Notes: generated by a model from the sequence alone, not told the origin. DNA of 9,986 bases from Bacteroidota bacterium (GCA_030540495.1 JAUNWC010000033.1:1-9986); one strand, 5' to 3'; numbered from the stretch's first letter, positions 1 through 6,697 are shown. Made by a program: numbers and translations.

Positions 1-99
1 TTGCTTTCGTGAAAATAAAACGAAGATTCGTTCTCTCTGATTATCAAGTAGTTACGTGGGTAAAAATAAGGGAAAATAAGGAAGGTGTATTTCTTTTTA

Positions 100-131
100 C
101 AAAGTTACGAAGATTTTCTCACCTGTGCAAG
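100..131 (-). promoter_or_regulatory. Candidate Bacteroidetes-type promoter reading leftward out of the window
   Basis: On the minus strand, TAACTTTG (107 to 100) matches the Bacteroidetes -7 consensus TAnnTTTG exactly. CTTG (131 to 128) lies 20 nt upstream and matches the -33 box TTTG at three of four positions. Positions 1-99 contain no ATG on the minus strand that opens a long frame, so the promoter would serve a gene beginning left of the window with a leader of about 90 nt or more. This is inference from consensus and spacing only. Confidence 0.4.
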
Positions 132-190
132 CATTTGCAAAAATTTTTTTTCTAACTGATTGATTCTCAGTAAACCGATTTTCTGTTTTT

Positions 191-381
191 TGGCATAGGT
201 TGGGATAGGTTAGCATAAGTTATAATAAGTTGGAGCCTTTCGGCTCCTATAAGATGCAATAAAATAACGGCTTTGCCCTCCTATTTCAACCTATAACAAC
301 CTATGCTAACCTATCTTAACCTATAAGGAGGCTCTGCCTCCAACCTATTATAACTTATAATAACCTATAGGCAAAGCCTCC
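191..381. repeat. Array of 10-bp-phased ATA(G/A)GTT heptamers, direct then inverted, with GC-rich hairpins
   Basis: No gene is present from 1 to 483, and this element fills its centre. Direct heptamers start at 195, 205, 215 and 225. Inverted copies (AACCTAT or AACTTAT) start at 288, 298, 308 and 318, with a partial one near 280, then at 342, 352 and 362. Within each block the step is exactly 10 bp and the three spacer bases vary. Compact hairpins punctuate the blocks: GGAGCC-TTTC-GGCTCC at 232-247 and GGAGGC-TCT-GCCTCC at 327-341. GGCTTTGCC at 269-277 and GGCAAAGCC at 370-378 are exact reverse complements. The direct block can pair with either inverted block, for example 204-217 with 302-315 (14 bp, perfect) or 215-235 with 338-358 (21 bp, one non-Watson-Crick pair). 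I do not recognise the family. Confidence 0.85.
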
Positions 382-383
382 AA

Positions 384-424
384 TTATAAAAAAACAAAGC
401 GGGAAGTTTTTTGGCTTTCCCGCT
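384..424 (-). terminator. Intrinsic terminator of the aldo/keto reductase - CMD/cupin unit
   Basis: AGCGGGAA (398-405) and TTCCCGCT (417-424) form a perfect 8-bp GC-rich stem with an 11-nt loop. In the minus-strand transcript it is followed by TTTG and a run of seven U (394 to 388). It lies about 60 nt after the stop codon at 484. The U-run is on the side expected for leftward transcription only. The decamer array at 191-381 therefore lies just beyond this terminator. Confidence 0.8.
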
Positions 425-483
425 GAAAGATAAACAATAAATTTAAAATAAAAAAAATGAAAAAAAACAAAAATAGCAAAATA

Positions 484-1599
484 CTATTTGTCTAAATTAT
501 TATAATGGTCGTCTTCTACTGCTTCAAGCCACTCGGTAGATGCTCCCTCCATAGGAATGGATTGAGCGATATGTTGAAACCAAGAATCTTTTGTTGCTCC
601 ATGCCAATGCTTTACTCCTGCAGGAATATTAACCACATCTCCCGCACGAAGTTTTCTTGGTTCTTTGCCCCATTCTTGATACCAGCCCTCTCCTGCCACA
701 CAGATAAGTATTTGTCCTGTTTTGTGGTGAATATGCCAATTGTTTCTACATTTTGGTTCAAAGGTTACGTTGGCGGTATTTACTCCGTTGGTTTTGTAGG
801 CTGTAAGATAAGAATTGCCTATAAAATATTTTGCGTATGCTGTGTTTAACTCTCCGATAGGAAAAGCAAGATTTTCTATAGGTCTGCCCTCTTCAAACTT
901 TTCATTGAAAACAAAAGCAGTAGCCTTTTTGTTTCTATAAGCCTCTATCTCGCCCACGTTTTCTTTTAATGTCAAGTAAATGCTTTTTAATTCCTCGTCT
1001 TTTACTCCCATATTTCTTGAACCAGATATATGAGATTTTAGTTGAGGTTCAAGCCCTTCTATGCTACTCAAAGCCGAAATTGTAGCAAGTTCTCTTTCGG
1101 CAAAGGAAAGTACGTCACTATAAAAAATATCGCCAAACAAATGAGCCTTTAAGTAATAATCCTCTATTGGACAAAAATCGTAAGAAAAAGGTTTGCCTCC
1201 TCCAAGTTGGGTCTGTACTTTTGTACCTTCTTCTAAGGCATTAAAGTTTTTGTCAAAAGGTTTTCTTTCCTTTCCCATTGTGAATTTTTTTCCCTTTTCT
1301 TCTCCTTCTTTAATTACTTTTTGCAAAGTATTCAAAGCATTTAGACTTTTTGGGAAGCCGGTATAAGCATACAAATGAGAAAACAATTCCTTGCATTCAT
1401 TGACAGTGAGAGATTTTTCTAAGGCTTGATGTAGATATTTTTCCAAGTTGGTCAAATCTCCCTTTGCTTCCAAAGAGGCAAGAGTTATTATATAGTTCTG
1501 TTTTTCGTTTAGTTTATTCATTGTGTTTTGTGCTTTTAGAATATTGCAAGATAGCAACAACAATATCGTAACGATAAATAAATGTTTTCTTATAGCCAT
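484..1599 (-). CDS. Exported carboxymuconolactone decarboxylase-like / cupin fusion protein
   Basis: This 371-aa protein starts with a hydrophobic export signal (residues 1-24). Cleavage could follow the Bacteroidota-style LKAQ site, or C18 could serve as a lipobox cysteine (LLSC), so a lipoprotein is possible. Residues about 30-100 and 143-225 resemble two copies of the AhpD/CMD alpha-helical fold. I see no CxxC pair of the AhpD peroxidase type. Residues about 255-350 are a cupin. Motif 1 contains H289-I-H291 with Q296 where a metal-ligand Glu is usual, and motif 2 is GDVVNIPAGVKHWHG (320-334). CMD-cupin fusions are known in Bacteroidota but their substrate is mostly unestablished. The gene follows the aldo/keto reductase by 15 nt and precedes a strong terminator, so the two are probably co-transcribed. 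A role in small-molecule or oxidant metabolism is inference. The first ATG fits the signal peptide. Confidence 0.85.
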   Translation of the reverse strand: MAIRKHLFIVTILLLLSCNILKAQNTMNKLNEKQNYIITLASLEAKGDLTNLEKYLHQALEKSLTVNECKELFSHLYAYTGFPKSLNALNTLQKVIKEGEEKGKKFTMGKERKPFDKNFNALEEGTKVQTQLGGGKPFSYDFCPIEDYYLKAHLFGDIFYSDVLSFAERELATISALSSIEGLEPQLKSHISGSRNMGVKDEELKSIYLTLKENVGEIEAYRNKKATAFVFNEKFEEGRPIENLAFPIGELNTAYAKYFIGNSYLTAYKTNGVNTANVTFEPKCRNNWHIHHKTGQILICVAGEGWYQEWGKEPRKLRAGDVVNIPAGVKHWHGATKDSWFQHIAQSIPMEGASTEWLEAVEDDHYNNLDK

Positions 1600-1614
1600 A
1601 TTTTTTATTTTTTT

Positions 1615-2460
1615 TTAGATATTTTCACGCCATTGCATAAACATTTTGACTGCCTCAGGGTCGTGATGATTAAGGAATAAAGAAGTATTCATATCCAATT
1701 CTTTAATTTTACTCATATCCTCGTTTGAAAGTTCAAAATCTAAGATATTTAAGTTTTCTTGCATTCTTTCTTTGTGAGTGGATTTAGGTATAACTATTGC
1801 GTTTTTTTGGATAAGAAACCTTAAAGCCGTCTGTGCAATACTTTTGTTGTATTTTTCCCCTATTTGTTTTAGAATCTCGTTAGTAAAGAAATTGTTTTTT
1901 CCTTCGGCAAAGGGCGCCCAAGACATTATTGTTGTATCAAAAGGTTGCATATATTTTTGAATATCATCTCTTTGATAGAAAATATTCATCTCCACTTGAT
2001 TAACAGCAGGTGCTATTTCTACATTGCTTGCCAAATCTATAAAACGGTCGGCATAAAAATTAGCAAGACCTATGCTACGAAGTTTTCCTTCCTTAAGAGC
2101 CTCTTCCATAGCACGATATGCACCATAATAATCACAAAACGGCTGATGCAAAAGCATTAAATCAATATAATCAGTTTGTAATCTTTGCAAACTCTCATCA
2201 ATGGAACGTTTTGCTTTTTCGTATCCATAATTATTTAACCATATTTTGGAAACAAGGAAAATATCTTTTCTTATTTGGCTGTGTTTTATAGCCTGTCCAA
2301 CACCTTCTTCGTTATGGTAAGCCTGAGCAGTATCTATCATACGATAGCCAACAGAAAGAGCATCTTCTACACATCTTTGAACCTCAGAAGGAATTATTTG
2401 ATAAACTCCATAGCCGATTTGAGGCATCTCAATACCATTGTTTAATTTGATAGTTTTCAT
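1615..2460 (-). CDS. Aldo/keto reductase (2,5-diketo-D-gluconate reductase-like)
   Basis: This cytoplasmic NAD(P)H-dependent oxidoreductase has 281 aa, the normal family length. The family signature GYRMIDTAQAY (38-48) supplies catalytic D43 and Y48. K72 (in LVSKIW) and H105 (in LLHQP) complete the Asp-Tyr-Lys-His tetrad. The cofactor-binding end is present as IPKSTHKERMQEN (224-236). The fold is a TIM barrel that reduces aldehydes or ketones to alcohols; the actual substrate cannot be read from the sequence. It is the first gene of a two-gene unit with the CMD/cupin gene 15 nt downstream, suggesting a shared inducing condition. The upstream gap contains a perfect inverted repeat (2508-2530) placed as an operator might be. 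The gap of 107 bp to cdaA has no clear terminator, so read-through from the larger upstream operon is also possible. Confidence 0.93.
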   Translation of the reverse strand: MKTIKLNNGIEMPQIGYGVYQIIPSEVQRCVEDALSVGYRMIDTAQAYHNEEGVGQAIKHSQIRKDIFLVSKIWLNNYGYEKAKRSIDESLQRLQTDYIDLMLLHQPFCDYYGAYRAMEEALKEGKLRSIGLANFYADRFIDLASNVEIAPAVNQVEMNIFYQRDDIQKYMQPFDTTIMSWAPFAEGKNNFFTNEILKQIGEKYNKSIAQTALRFLIQKNAIVIPKSTHKERMQENLNILDFELSNEDMSKIKELDMNTSLFLNHHDPEAVKMFMQWRENI

Positions 2461-2507
2461 ATACTTTAAGTTTTTTTAATGTTAGAACTAAAAGGAAAAC
2501 GCATTTT

Positions 2508-2530
2508 ATTTGACAATTATTTTGTCAAAT
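2508..2530. promoter_or_regulatory. Inverted repeat, candidate operator upstream of the aldo/keto reductase
   Basis: ATTTGACAA (2508-2516) and TTGTCAAAT (2522-2530) form a perfect 9-bp inverted repeat with a 5-bp A/T spacer, 47 bp before the reductase start codon. Its right arm supplies a minus-strand TTTG (2529 to 2526) that could act as a -33 box, although the matching -7 box is poor. The dyad size suits a dimeric repressor or activator. No regulator gene lies nearby and the binding protein is unknown. Confidence 0.45.
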
Positions 2531-2567
2531 TTCAAAAAAATAAAAAACAATTTTTTTGCAAAAAAGT

Positions 2568-3395
2568 TTATTTGCTTTTCTTTTGTTTGGTTTTGATTTG
2601 AGGATGGTTAAATTCTTTGTCCAAAAATTCTTGCAAAAAATGAGGTGTTATTCCTTGGGTTATATTTCCTTCTTGTGCTATGGAAATTTTGCCAGTTTGC
2701 TCAGAAACTACCACCGCAATAGCATCGGAGTTTTCGGTTATACCAAGTGCAGACCTATGCCTCAAACCCATAGACAAAGGTATGTTGTGAGAATGAGAAA
2801 CAGGAAGAATACAGCGGGCGGCTTGTATTTTGCCTTTGTCTATTACCACCGCTCCATCGTGCAAAGGAGTGTTTTTGAAAAATATGGTCTCCAAGAGTTG
2901 TGAAGACAAATCACTTTGAAAAATCTCTCCCGTCTGTATTATGCTTTCTAATTTGTTTTCTCTACAAAATATTATCAATGCTCCGGTATAACTTGCAGAC
3001 ATATGAGAGCAGGCTTGTACTATGGCATTGGTGTTTAGTTTCTTTTCGTTTTCGTTAGCATATTTCCAAAACAAAAAGCGTCCCCAACTTTTGGTTATAC
3101 TTTTGGAACCTATAAGAATTAGAAAGCGTCTTATTTCGGGTTGAAACAATATAATCAAAGCCAAAACTCCAAGAGAGATAAACTGCCCGAGTATTTCGCT
3201 AAGTATGGTCATACCCAATAAGGAAACTACCTTCCAAGCAATGTAGAATATAAAAAAACCTATTACTATGCTTATTGCATTGGTACCTTTTAGTAATTTA
3301 AATAAAAAGAATAGCAAAATTGCTACAAGCAAAATATCTACAAAATCTATTATACCAAAGGTTGGTAATTCCTTTAAAATATTAAGCAATATCAT
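2568..3395 (-). CDS. cdaA: Diadenylate cyclase CdaA (c-di-AMP synthase)
   Basis: The protein condenses two ATP into the second messenger c-di-AMP. Its 275 aa show the CdaA layout: three membrane segments (about 20-33, 40-60 and 68-85), a short linker, then a DisA_N cyclase domain (about 100-250). Both catalytic signatures are intact: DGA (180-182, in TPLHDGAVVI) and RHR (212-214, in GLRHRSALG). The C-terminal tail is Lys-rich (268-275). Its ATG overlaps the folP stop codon by one base (TAATG), implying translational coupling with dihydropteroate synthase. The CdaR and GlmM partners found next to cdaA in Firmicutes are absent here. In other phyla c-di-AMP controls osmolyte transport and envelope homeostasis; that it does so here is inference. 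No convincing terminator follows the stop. Confidence 0.94.
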   Translation of the reverse strand: MILLNILKELPTFGIIDFVDILLVAILLFFLFKLLKGTNAISIVIGFFIFYIAWKVVSLLGMTILSEILGQFISLGVLALIILFQPEIRRFLILIGSKSITKSWGRFLFWKYANENEKKLNTNAIVQACSHMSASYTGALIIFCRENKLESIIQTGEIFQSDLSSQLLETIFFKNTPLHDGAVVIDKGKIQAARCILPVSHSHNIPLSMGLRHRSALGITENSDAIAVVVSEQTGKISIAQEGNITQGITPHFLQEFLDKEFNHPQIKTKQKKSK

Positions 3396-4255
3396 TATTC
3401 TTCAAAGCCCTTATATAATTTGTATAATTTTAAGCAATCAACGGTTTGTTTTACATCATGAACTCTTAGAATATCTGCCCCATTTTCTAAGGCAAGAGCA
3501 TGAAGAAAACAACTCTGAGTCAAAACATCTTTTGGACTCTGGTCTATGGGTTTATATATCATACTTTTGCGAGAAATACCCGTAAGTATGGGCAAAGAAA
3601 ATATATCCTTAAATTCTTGTTGTCTTCTTAGCAATTCGTAATTCATTTGCAAAGTTTTTCCAAAACCAAATCCCAAATCCAATATAACATCCTTTACTCC
3701 CAAATCTTTTAGTTTTAGCAAACGCTCAGAAAAGTACTTGCACATATCCATAAAAAGATTGTTGTAGTTAATTTCCTCTTGCATTTTGTCCGGTGTGTTG
3801 TTGGTATGCATAAGAATATAGGGCATTTTGAGTTTTGCTATGGTGGAGAACAAATCTTCGTCCCAACTTCCGCCCGAAACATCGTTAAGAATATCCGCTC
3901 CATTGTCAAAACATGGTTCTATTACCTCTGCCCAAACAGTATCTATGGATATAATAACTTTTGGATGTCGTTTTTTTACTTCTTTGATTACGGGAAGTAG
4001 GAGTTTTATTTCTTCTTTTTTCTCTACCAATTTTGCTCCCGGACGAGTAGAGCAGGCTCCTATATCCAAAATATCTGCTCCCTCTTCTATTATTTGTTCC
4101 GCTCTCTCTAAGGCTTTTGGCAGAGAATAATATTTGCCTCCGTCAAAAAAAGAATCCTCCGTAAGATTGAGTATTCCCATAACCCACGGACGATTAAAAA
4201 AATATAACTCTCCTCCTATATTTATGGTTTTCTTGCTTGCAAAAACATTGTTCAT
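3395..4255 (-). CDS. folP: Dihydropteroate synthase
   Basis: This cytoplasmic enzyme joins p-aminobenzoate to 6-hydroxymethyl-dihydropterin diphosphate in folate synthesis and is the target of sulfonamides. The 286-aa TIM barrel carries the family motifs in order: MGILNLTEDSFFDGG (26-40, with substrate-loop N30), DIGACSTRPGA (64-74), SIDT (103-106), NDVSGG (124-129), LDLGFGFGK (192-200), GISRKS (226-231) and RVHDV (264-268). One departure is Glu33 in loop 1, where the usual motif is N-x-T-P-D-S-F with Pro. The start lies 2 nt after the ftsE stop, and the stop overlaps the cdaA start, so it sits mid-operon with coupled translation on both sides. It could not easily be another pterin enzyme given the complete motif set. 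Confidence 0.95.
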   Translation of the reverse strand: MNNVFASKKTINIGGELYFFNRPWVMGILNLTEDSFFDGGKYYSLPKALERAEQIIEEGADILDIGACSTRPGAKLVEKKEEIKLLLPVIKEVKKRHPKVIISIDTVWAEVIEPCFDNGADILNDVSGGSWDEDLFSTIAKLKMPYILMHTNNTPDKMQEEINYNNLFMDMCKYFSERLLKLKDLGVKDVILDLGFGFGKTLQMNYELLRRQQEFKDIFSLPILTGISRKSMIYKPIDQSPKDVLTQSCFLHALALENGADILRVHDVKQTVDCLKLYKLYKGFEE

Positions 4256-4257
4256 GT

Positions 4258-4926
4258 TTACTCTATTATTTTGCCGTTCTCACAAGAAATAACTCTATTA
4301 CGAAAATCGCTTATAATCAAATAATCGTGAGTAGCCATAAGTATGGTGGTTTGATTTTCTTTGTTGAGTTTGAGCAGTAATTTGACTATTTCCTCTGAGG
4401 TTATAGGGTCTAAATTACCTGTTGGTTCATCGGCTATTATAAGTTCAGGTTTATTGACCATAGCACGAGCAAGAACTATGCGTTGCATCTCTCCCTCCGA
4501 TAGATTATAAGGAAAAGCATCTGCTTTGTCTTGCAAGCCCACCAACTCCAAACTTTCCATAACCCTTGTTCGTATAAGGTTTTTATCTTTGTTGCCCGTA
4601 GCCCTAAGCACGAAAGCCAAATTATTGAAAACATTTCTATCATTCAACAATTGCATATCCTGAAAAACTATTCCCAATTTTCTTCTAAGCAAAGGAATAT
4701 TGCGTTTGTTGATGTTTTTTAGGTTAAATCCGCAAACCTCACCCTCTCCGCTCTCTATGGGTATATCAGCATAGATGGCTCTTAAAAGAGTAGATTTACC
4801 CGCTCCTGTTTTGCCTATAAGATAAACAAATTCTCCTTTTTTTATTTCAAGGTTAATATTCGTTAGTATTGCCTTTTCATAAGAAAGGGATACATTTTTC
4901 ATATATATAGAAATATCTTGCTCCAT
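4258..4926 (-). CDS. ftsE: FtsE-like cell-division ABC transporter ATPase
   Basis: This 222-aa ATPase has all ABC motifs: Walker A GKTGAGKST (38-46), Q-loop Q89 (VFQDMQ), signature LSEGE (142-146), Walker B LIIADEP (162-168) followed by TGNLD, and switch H200 (ATHD). LSEGE replaces the usual LSGGE. Length, lack of extra domains and overall sequence fit FtsE, which with membrane protein FtsX activates peptidoglycan hydrolases at the septum. FtsX is not adjacent, so assignment to FtsE rather than a LolD/MacB-type ATPase rests on resemblance. The gene starts 24 nt after the upstream glycosyltransferase stop and is followed 2 nt later by folP, in a polycistronic run. No strong Shine-Dalgarno site precedes the ATG. 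Confidence 0.82.
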   Translation of the reverse strand: MEQDISIYMKNVSLSYEKAILTNINLEIKKGEFVYLIGKTGAGKSTLLRAIYADIPIESGEGEVCGFNLKNINKRNIPLLRRKLGIVFQDMQLLNDRNVFNNLAFVLRATGNKDKNLIRTRVMESLELVGLQDKADAFPYNLSEGEMQRIVLARAMVNKPELIIADEPTGNLDPITSEEIVKLLLKLNKENQTTILMATHDYLIISDFRNRVISCENGKIIE

Positions 4927-4950
4927 AGTGGCTCTAATTACTTTATAAGG

Positions 4951-6078
4951 TTACAAAATCCCCCCCCCCCCCATAGACTTCACTCTTCTTACTATCATAA
5001 TATGTACCATTTTTACATACAAAAACCACGACAATATAATGATAATAATAAAAACTAAGTCGCTAACCAAAAAGGCAAGTATGGTGGAAATTATGGATAT
5101 ACAAAAAGAAATGGTAAATGTTGTAAGGGTACATCTTTGATGAGAATAGCCCAAGCGTATAAAGAAATGGTGTATATGAGTTTTATCTGGGCTGAAAGGA
5201 GATTTACCCTTGCGTATTCTACTGATAAACACCCTAAGAGTATCGGCAAAAGGCAAATAAAAATAACCTAAGAATGGAGCAACGGAGGCTTTCATTTTTA
5301 AGCCAAATACACTATCATCGGCAGTTACTCCAGCGTTATATTTCATAGCCAAAACTATAAAAATAGTAATCAAAGTACCTATAAACAACGAGCCAGTATC
5401 TCCCATAAATATCTTGGCTTTTTGCCAATTATATCTCAAAAATCCTATGGTAGCACCCATAATAGCAACAAGGCAAATTTCTACAAAAGTGGCTGAAATA
5501 GGAGTTCCTATATCGGCTTTGCCTACTTGTAAAATAAAAAACAAAAATATAAACAAAAAGGTATTCAACGCTTGCATACCTGCTTGTCCGTCTATGCCGT
5601 CTATTAGATTGTAAGAATTAACCACAACGATAAAGAAAAATATTGTTATAGGATAGGATAACCATTCTGGAATATTTATAATTTGCTCAGAAGAAAAACC
5701 CGTTATGGAGGTTATTGTTATACCTATGTGGCAAAACAAAAGCCCAACCGCAATTTCAAATAACAATTTTGTCCAAGGTCCAAGACTATTCATATCATCC
5801 CTTATTCCCACCAATATCATTATAAGCAAACTAAACGCAAAACTTATCAAATAACTGAAATTGTGAGGATTGAAATAAGCAAAAATCATAGTCGTAACAC
5901 TTATAACAAAACCTAAAAAGATAACCACTCCTCCCATGTGAGCAGTGTAACCAGTGTGAATTTTTCTTCCTCCTGCTTTGTCTAAAACTCTGTATTTAAT
6001 CATTAGACGAATAAAAGGAGGCATTAGCAACAAAACCAATACTAATGAAACCAAAAACGTTGTAATGTATATTCCCAT
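4951..6078 (-). CDS. MraY/WecA/TagO-family undecaprenyl-phosphate sugar-1-phosphate transferase
   Basis: This integral membrane enzyme moves a sugar-1-phosphate from a UDP-sugar (probably a HexNAc) to undecaprenyl phosphate, starting a cell-surface glycan. The 375-aa chain has about ten or eleven hydrophobic segments. Diagnostic cytoplasmic motifs are GIRDDM (91-96, D94 D95), NSYNLIDGIDG (154-164), MGDTGS (225-230) and HIHHFFIRLG (301-310). The HIHH loop favours the WecA/TagO branch over peptidoglycan MraY. The substrate is not readable. It heads the run ftsE-folP-cdaA. The last codons (SMGGGGIL) come from a 13-G tract, so the extreme C-terminus is a slippage site. All three frames terminate within six codons after the tract, leaving the catalytic region unaffected. 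Confidence 0.92.
   Translation of the reverse strand: MGIYITTFLVSLVLVLLLMPPFIRLMIKYRVLDKAGGRKIHTGYTAHMGGVVIFLGFVISVTTMIFAYFNPHNFSYLISFAFSLLIMILVGIRDDMNSLGPWTKLLFEIAVGLLFCHIGITITSITGFSSEQIINIPEWLSYPITIFFFIVVVNSYNLIDGIDGQAGMQALNTFLFIFLFFILQVGKADIGTPISATFVEICLVAIMGATIGFLRYNWQKAKIFMGDTGSLFIGTLITIFIVLAMKYNAGVTADDSVFGLKMKASVAPFLGYFYLPFADTLRVFISRIRKGKSPFSPDKTHIHHFFIRLGYSHQRCTLTTFTISFCISIISTILAFLVSDLVFIIIIILSWFLYVKMVHIMIVRRVKSMGGGGIL
4960..4972 (-). repeat. 13-nt homopolymeric G tract at the 3' end of the sugar-phosphate transferase gene
   Basis: Thirteen consecutive C on the plus strand read as G13 in the gene and encode four glycines plus the third base of Met369. It is by far the longest G/C run in an otherwise A/T-rich window. 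With 13 G the protein ends IL-stop. With 14 it would end DFVTL-stop (stop 4945-4943), and with 12, FCNLIK-stop (stop 4940-4938). Slippage would move the stop from 24 to 16 or 11 nt ahead of the ftsE ATG. The exact count may be a sequencing artefact. Confidence 0.9.
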
Positions 6079-6112
6079 AACTCTATTGTTTTTACTATTT
6101 TAAAAACGTTTG

Positions 6113-6120
6113 CAAAATTA
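6113..6120 (-). promoter_or_regulatory. Possible -7 promoter element upstream of the sugar-phosphate transferase gene
   Basis: TAATTTTG (6120 to 6113 on the minus strand) matches TAnnTTTG exactly and sits 34 bp before the start codon at 6078. No TTTG-like -33 box lies at the expected 19-21 nt upstream, so support is weak. The gap 6079-6274 holds only this and the terminator of the preceding gene, in otherwise A/T-rich DNA. Confidence 0.25.
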
Positions 6121-6216
6121 CAAAATTTTACTTCAATTATAATTCTATAACTTTATTTATTTTTTTTGCTTACTTTAATTACAACAAACATAAAGACTTA
6201 TTTTTTTTTGAGAAAT

Positions 6217-6257
6217 AAAAAAAATATATCAGCGTTTTGTGTAAAGACAAACGCTGA
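6217..6257 (-). terminator. Intrinsic terminator of the 140-aa protein gene
   Basis: TCAGCGTTT (6229-6237) pairs with AAACGCTGA (6249-6257). The stem can extend inward by two pairs past one bulged base, leaving a loop around 6241-6246. In the minus-strand transcript the stem is followed by four A/U bases and eight U (6224 to 6217). It begins 17 nt after the stop codon at 6275, which makes this gene a likely single-gene unit. Confidence 0.7.
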
Positions 6258-6274
6258 GACAAGATTTTTATATT

Positions 6275-6697
6275 CTATTTTTCCTCGTCAAAGTACATAC
6301 TATCCGATTCTATCATATCTTTATTGGCTTGTTCCTCTATTATTTTTTCTTCTTGAGAATAGTCGCCATGTACAAGTTTAAAGGAGTGAGTGTCTTTGCC
6401 CGATTCCAAATCGTCCAAAGTAGTTTCCTCTTCTTTGTCCTTAAATACATCTTTGTCAAAATCCTCATCGTTGATGTGTTCGTCTATTTTCACATCCACT
6501 TTAACCATATACATTATTTCCTCAGTTTCCAAAGGAACCAAAAACATAGGAGTACCGTCGGGTTTAGATATCTTCTGAATAAAATTAGTATAACCTTCTT
6601 CGTATGTAGTATTAAACAACTCCCTATCTTTTTCGGGTAAGTTTTTGTAACTGACAATCAGTCTTTTTTTGTCCGTTTTTTTAGCAGTTTTCTTCAT
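6275..6697 (-). CDS. Small acidic protein of unknown function
   Basis: This 140-aa protein has no signal peptide or membrane segment, so it is probably cytoplasmic. It has a basic start (residues 1-12, seven Lys and one Arg). A compact, likely folded part follows (12-72, e.g. RLIVSYKNLPE and a later MVKVDVKIDE stretch). The tail from about 73 is very acidic (Asp/Glu-rich, e.g. INDEDFDKDVF) and probably disordered. I believe similar small proteins with the opening KRLIVSYKNLP are common in Bacteroidales, but I know no function. A GAGGA Shine-Dalgarno-like site 6 nt before the ATG supports the start, and a terminator follows. The gene stands alone between a surface-protein unit and a housekeeping operon. 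Confidence 0.8.
   Translation of the reverse strand: MKKTAKKTDKKRLIVSYKNLPEKDRELFNTTYEEGYTNFIQKISKPDGTPMFLVPLETEEIMYMVKVDVKIDEHINDEDFDKDVFKDKEEETTLDDLESGKDTHSFKLVHGDYSQEEKIIEEQANKDMIESDSMYFDEEK

Noticed and set aside
1..90. Coding region at the left edge
   Set aside because: No sustained open frame with a plausible start is visible. The small ACGAA-GA-TTCGT dyad near 19-32 is too short to interpret, and this is best seen as leader DNA.
191..381. CRISPR array
   Set aside because: The repeat is only 7 bp with 3-bp spacers and switches orientation inside the array. No cas genes are present.
505..849. Plus-strand open frame opposite the CMD/cupin gene
   Set aside because: It is Cys- and Phe-rich, has no recognisable domain, and lies wholly opposite a well-supported cupin coding region.
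2551..2566. TTTTTTGCAAAAAA palindrome as terminator of the cdaA operon
   Set aside because: The self-complementary run leaves no loop and has a single G-C pair, so it would give a very weak hairpin.
4951..4972. On/off phase-variation switch of the transferase
   Set aside because: The tract lies in the last codons. All three frames stop within six codons, so the enzyme would stay essentially complete. Only tail and coupling effects remain plausible.
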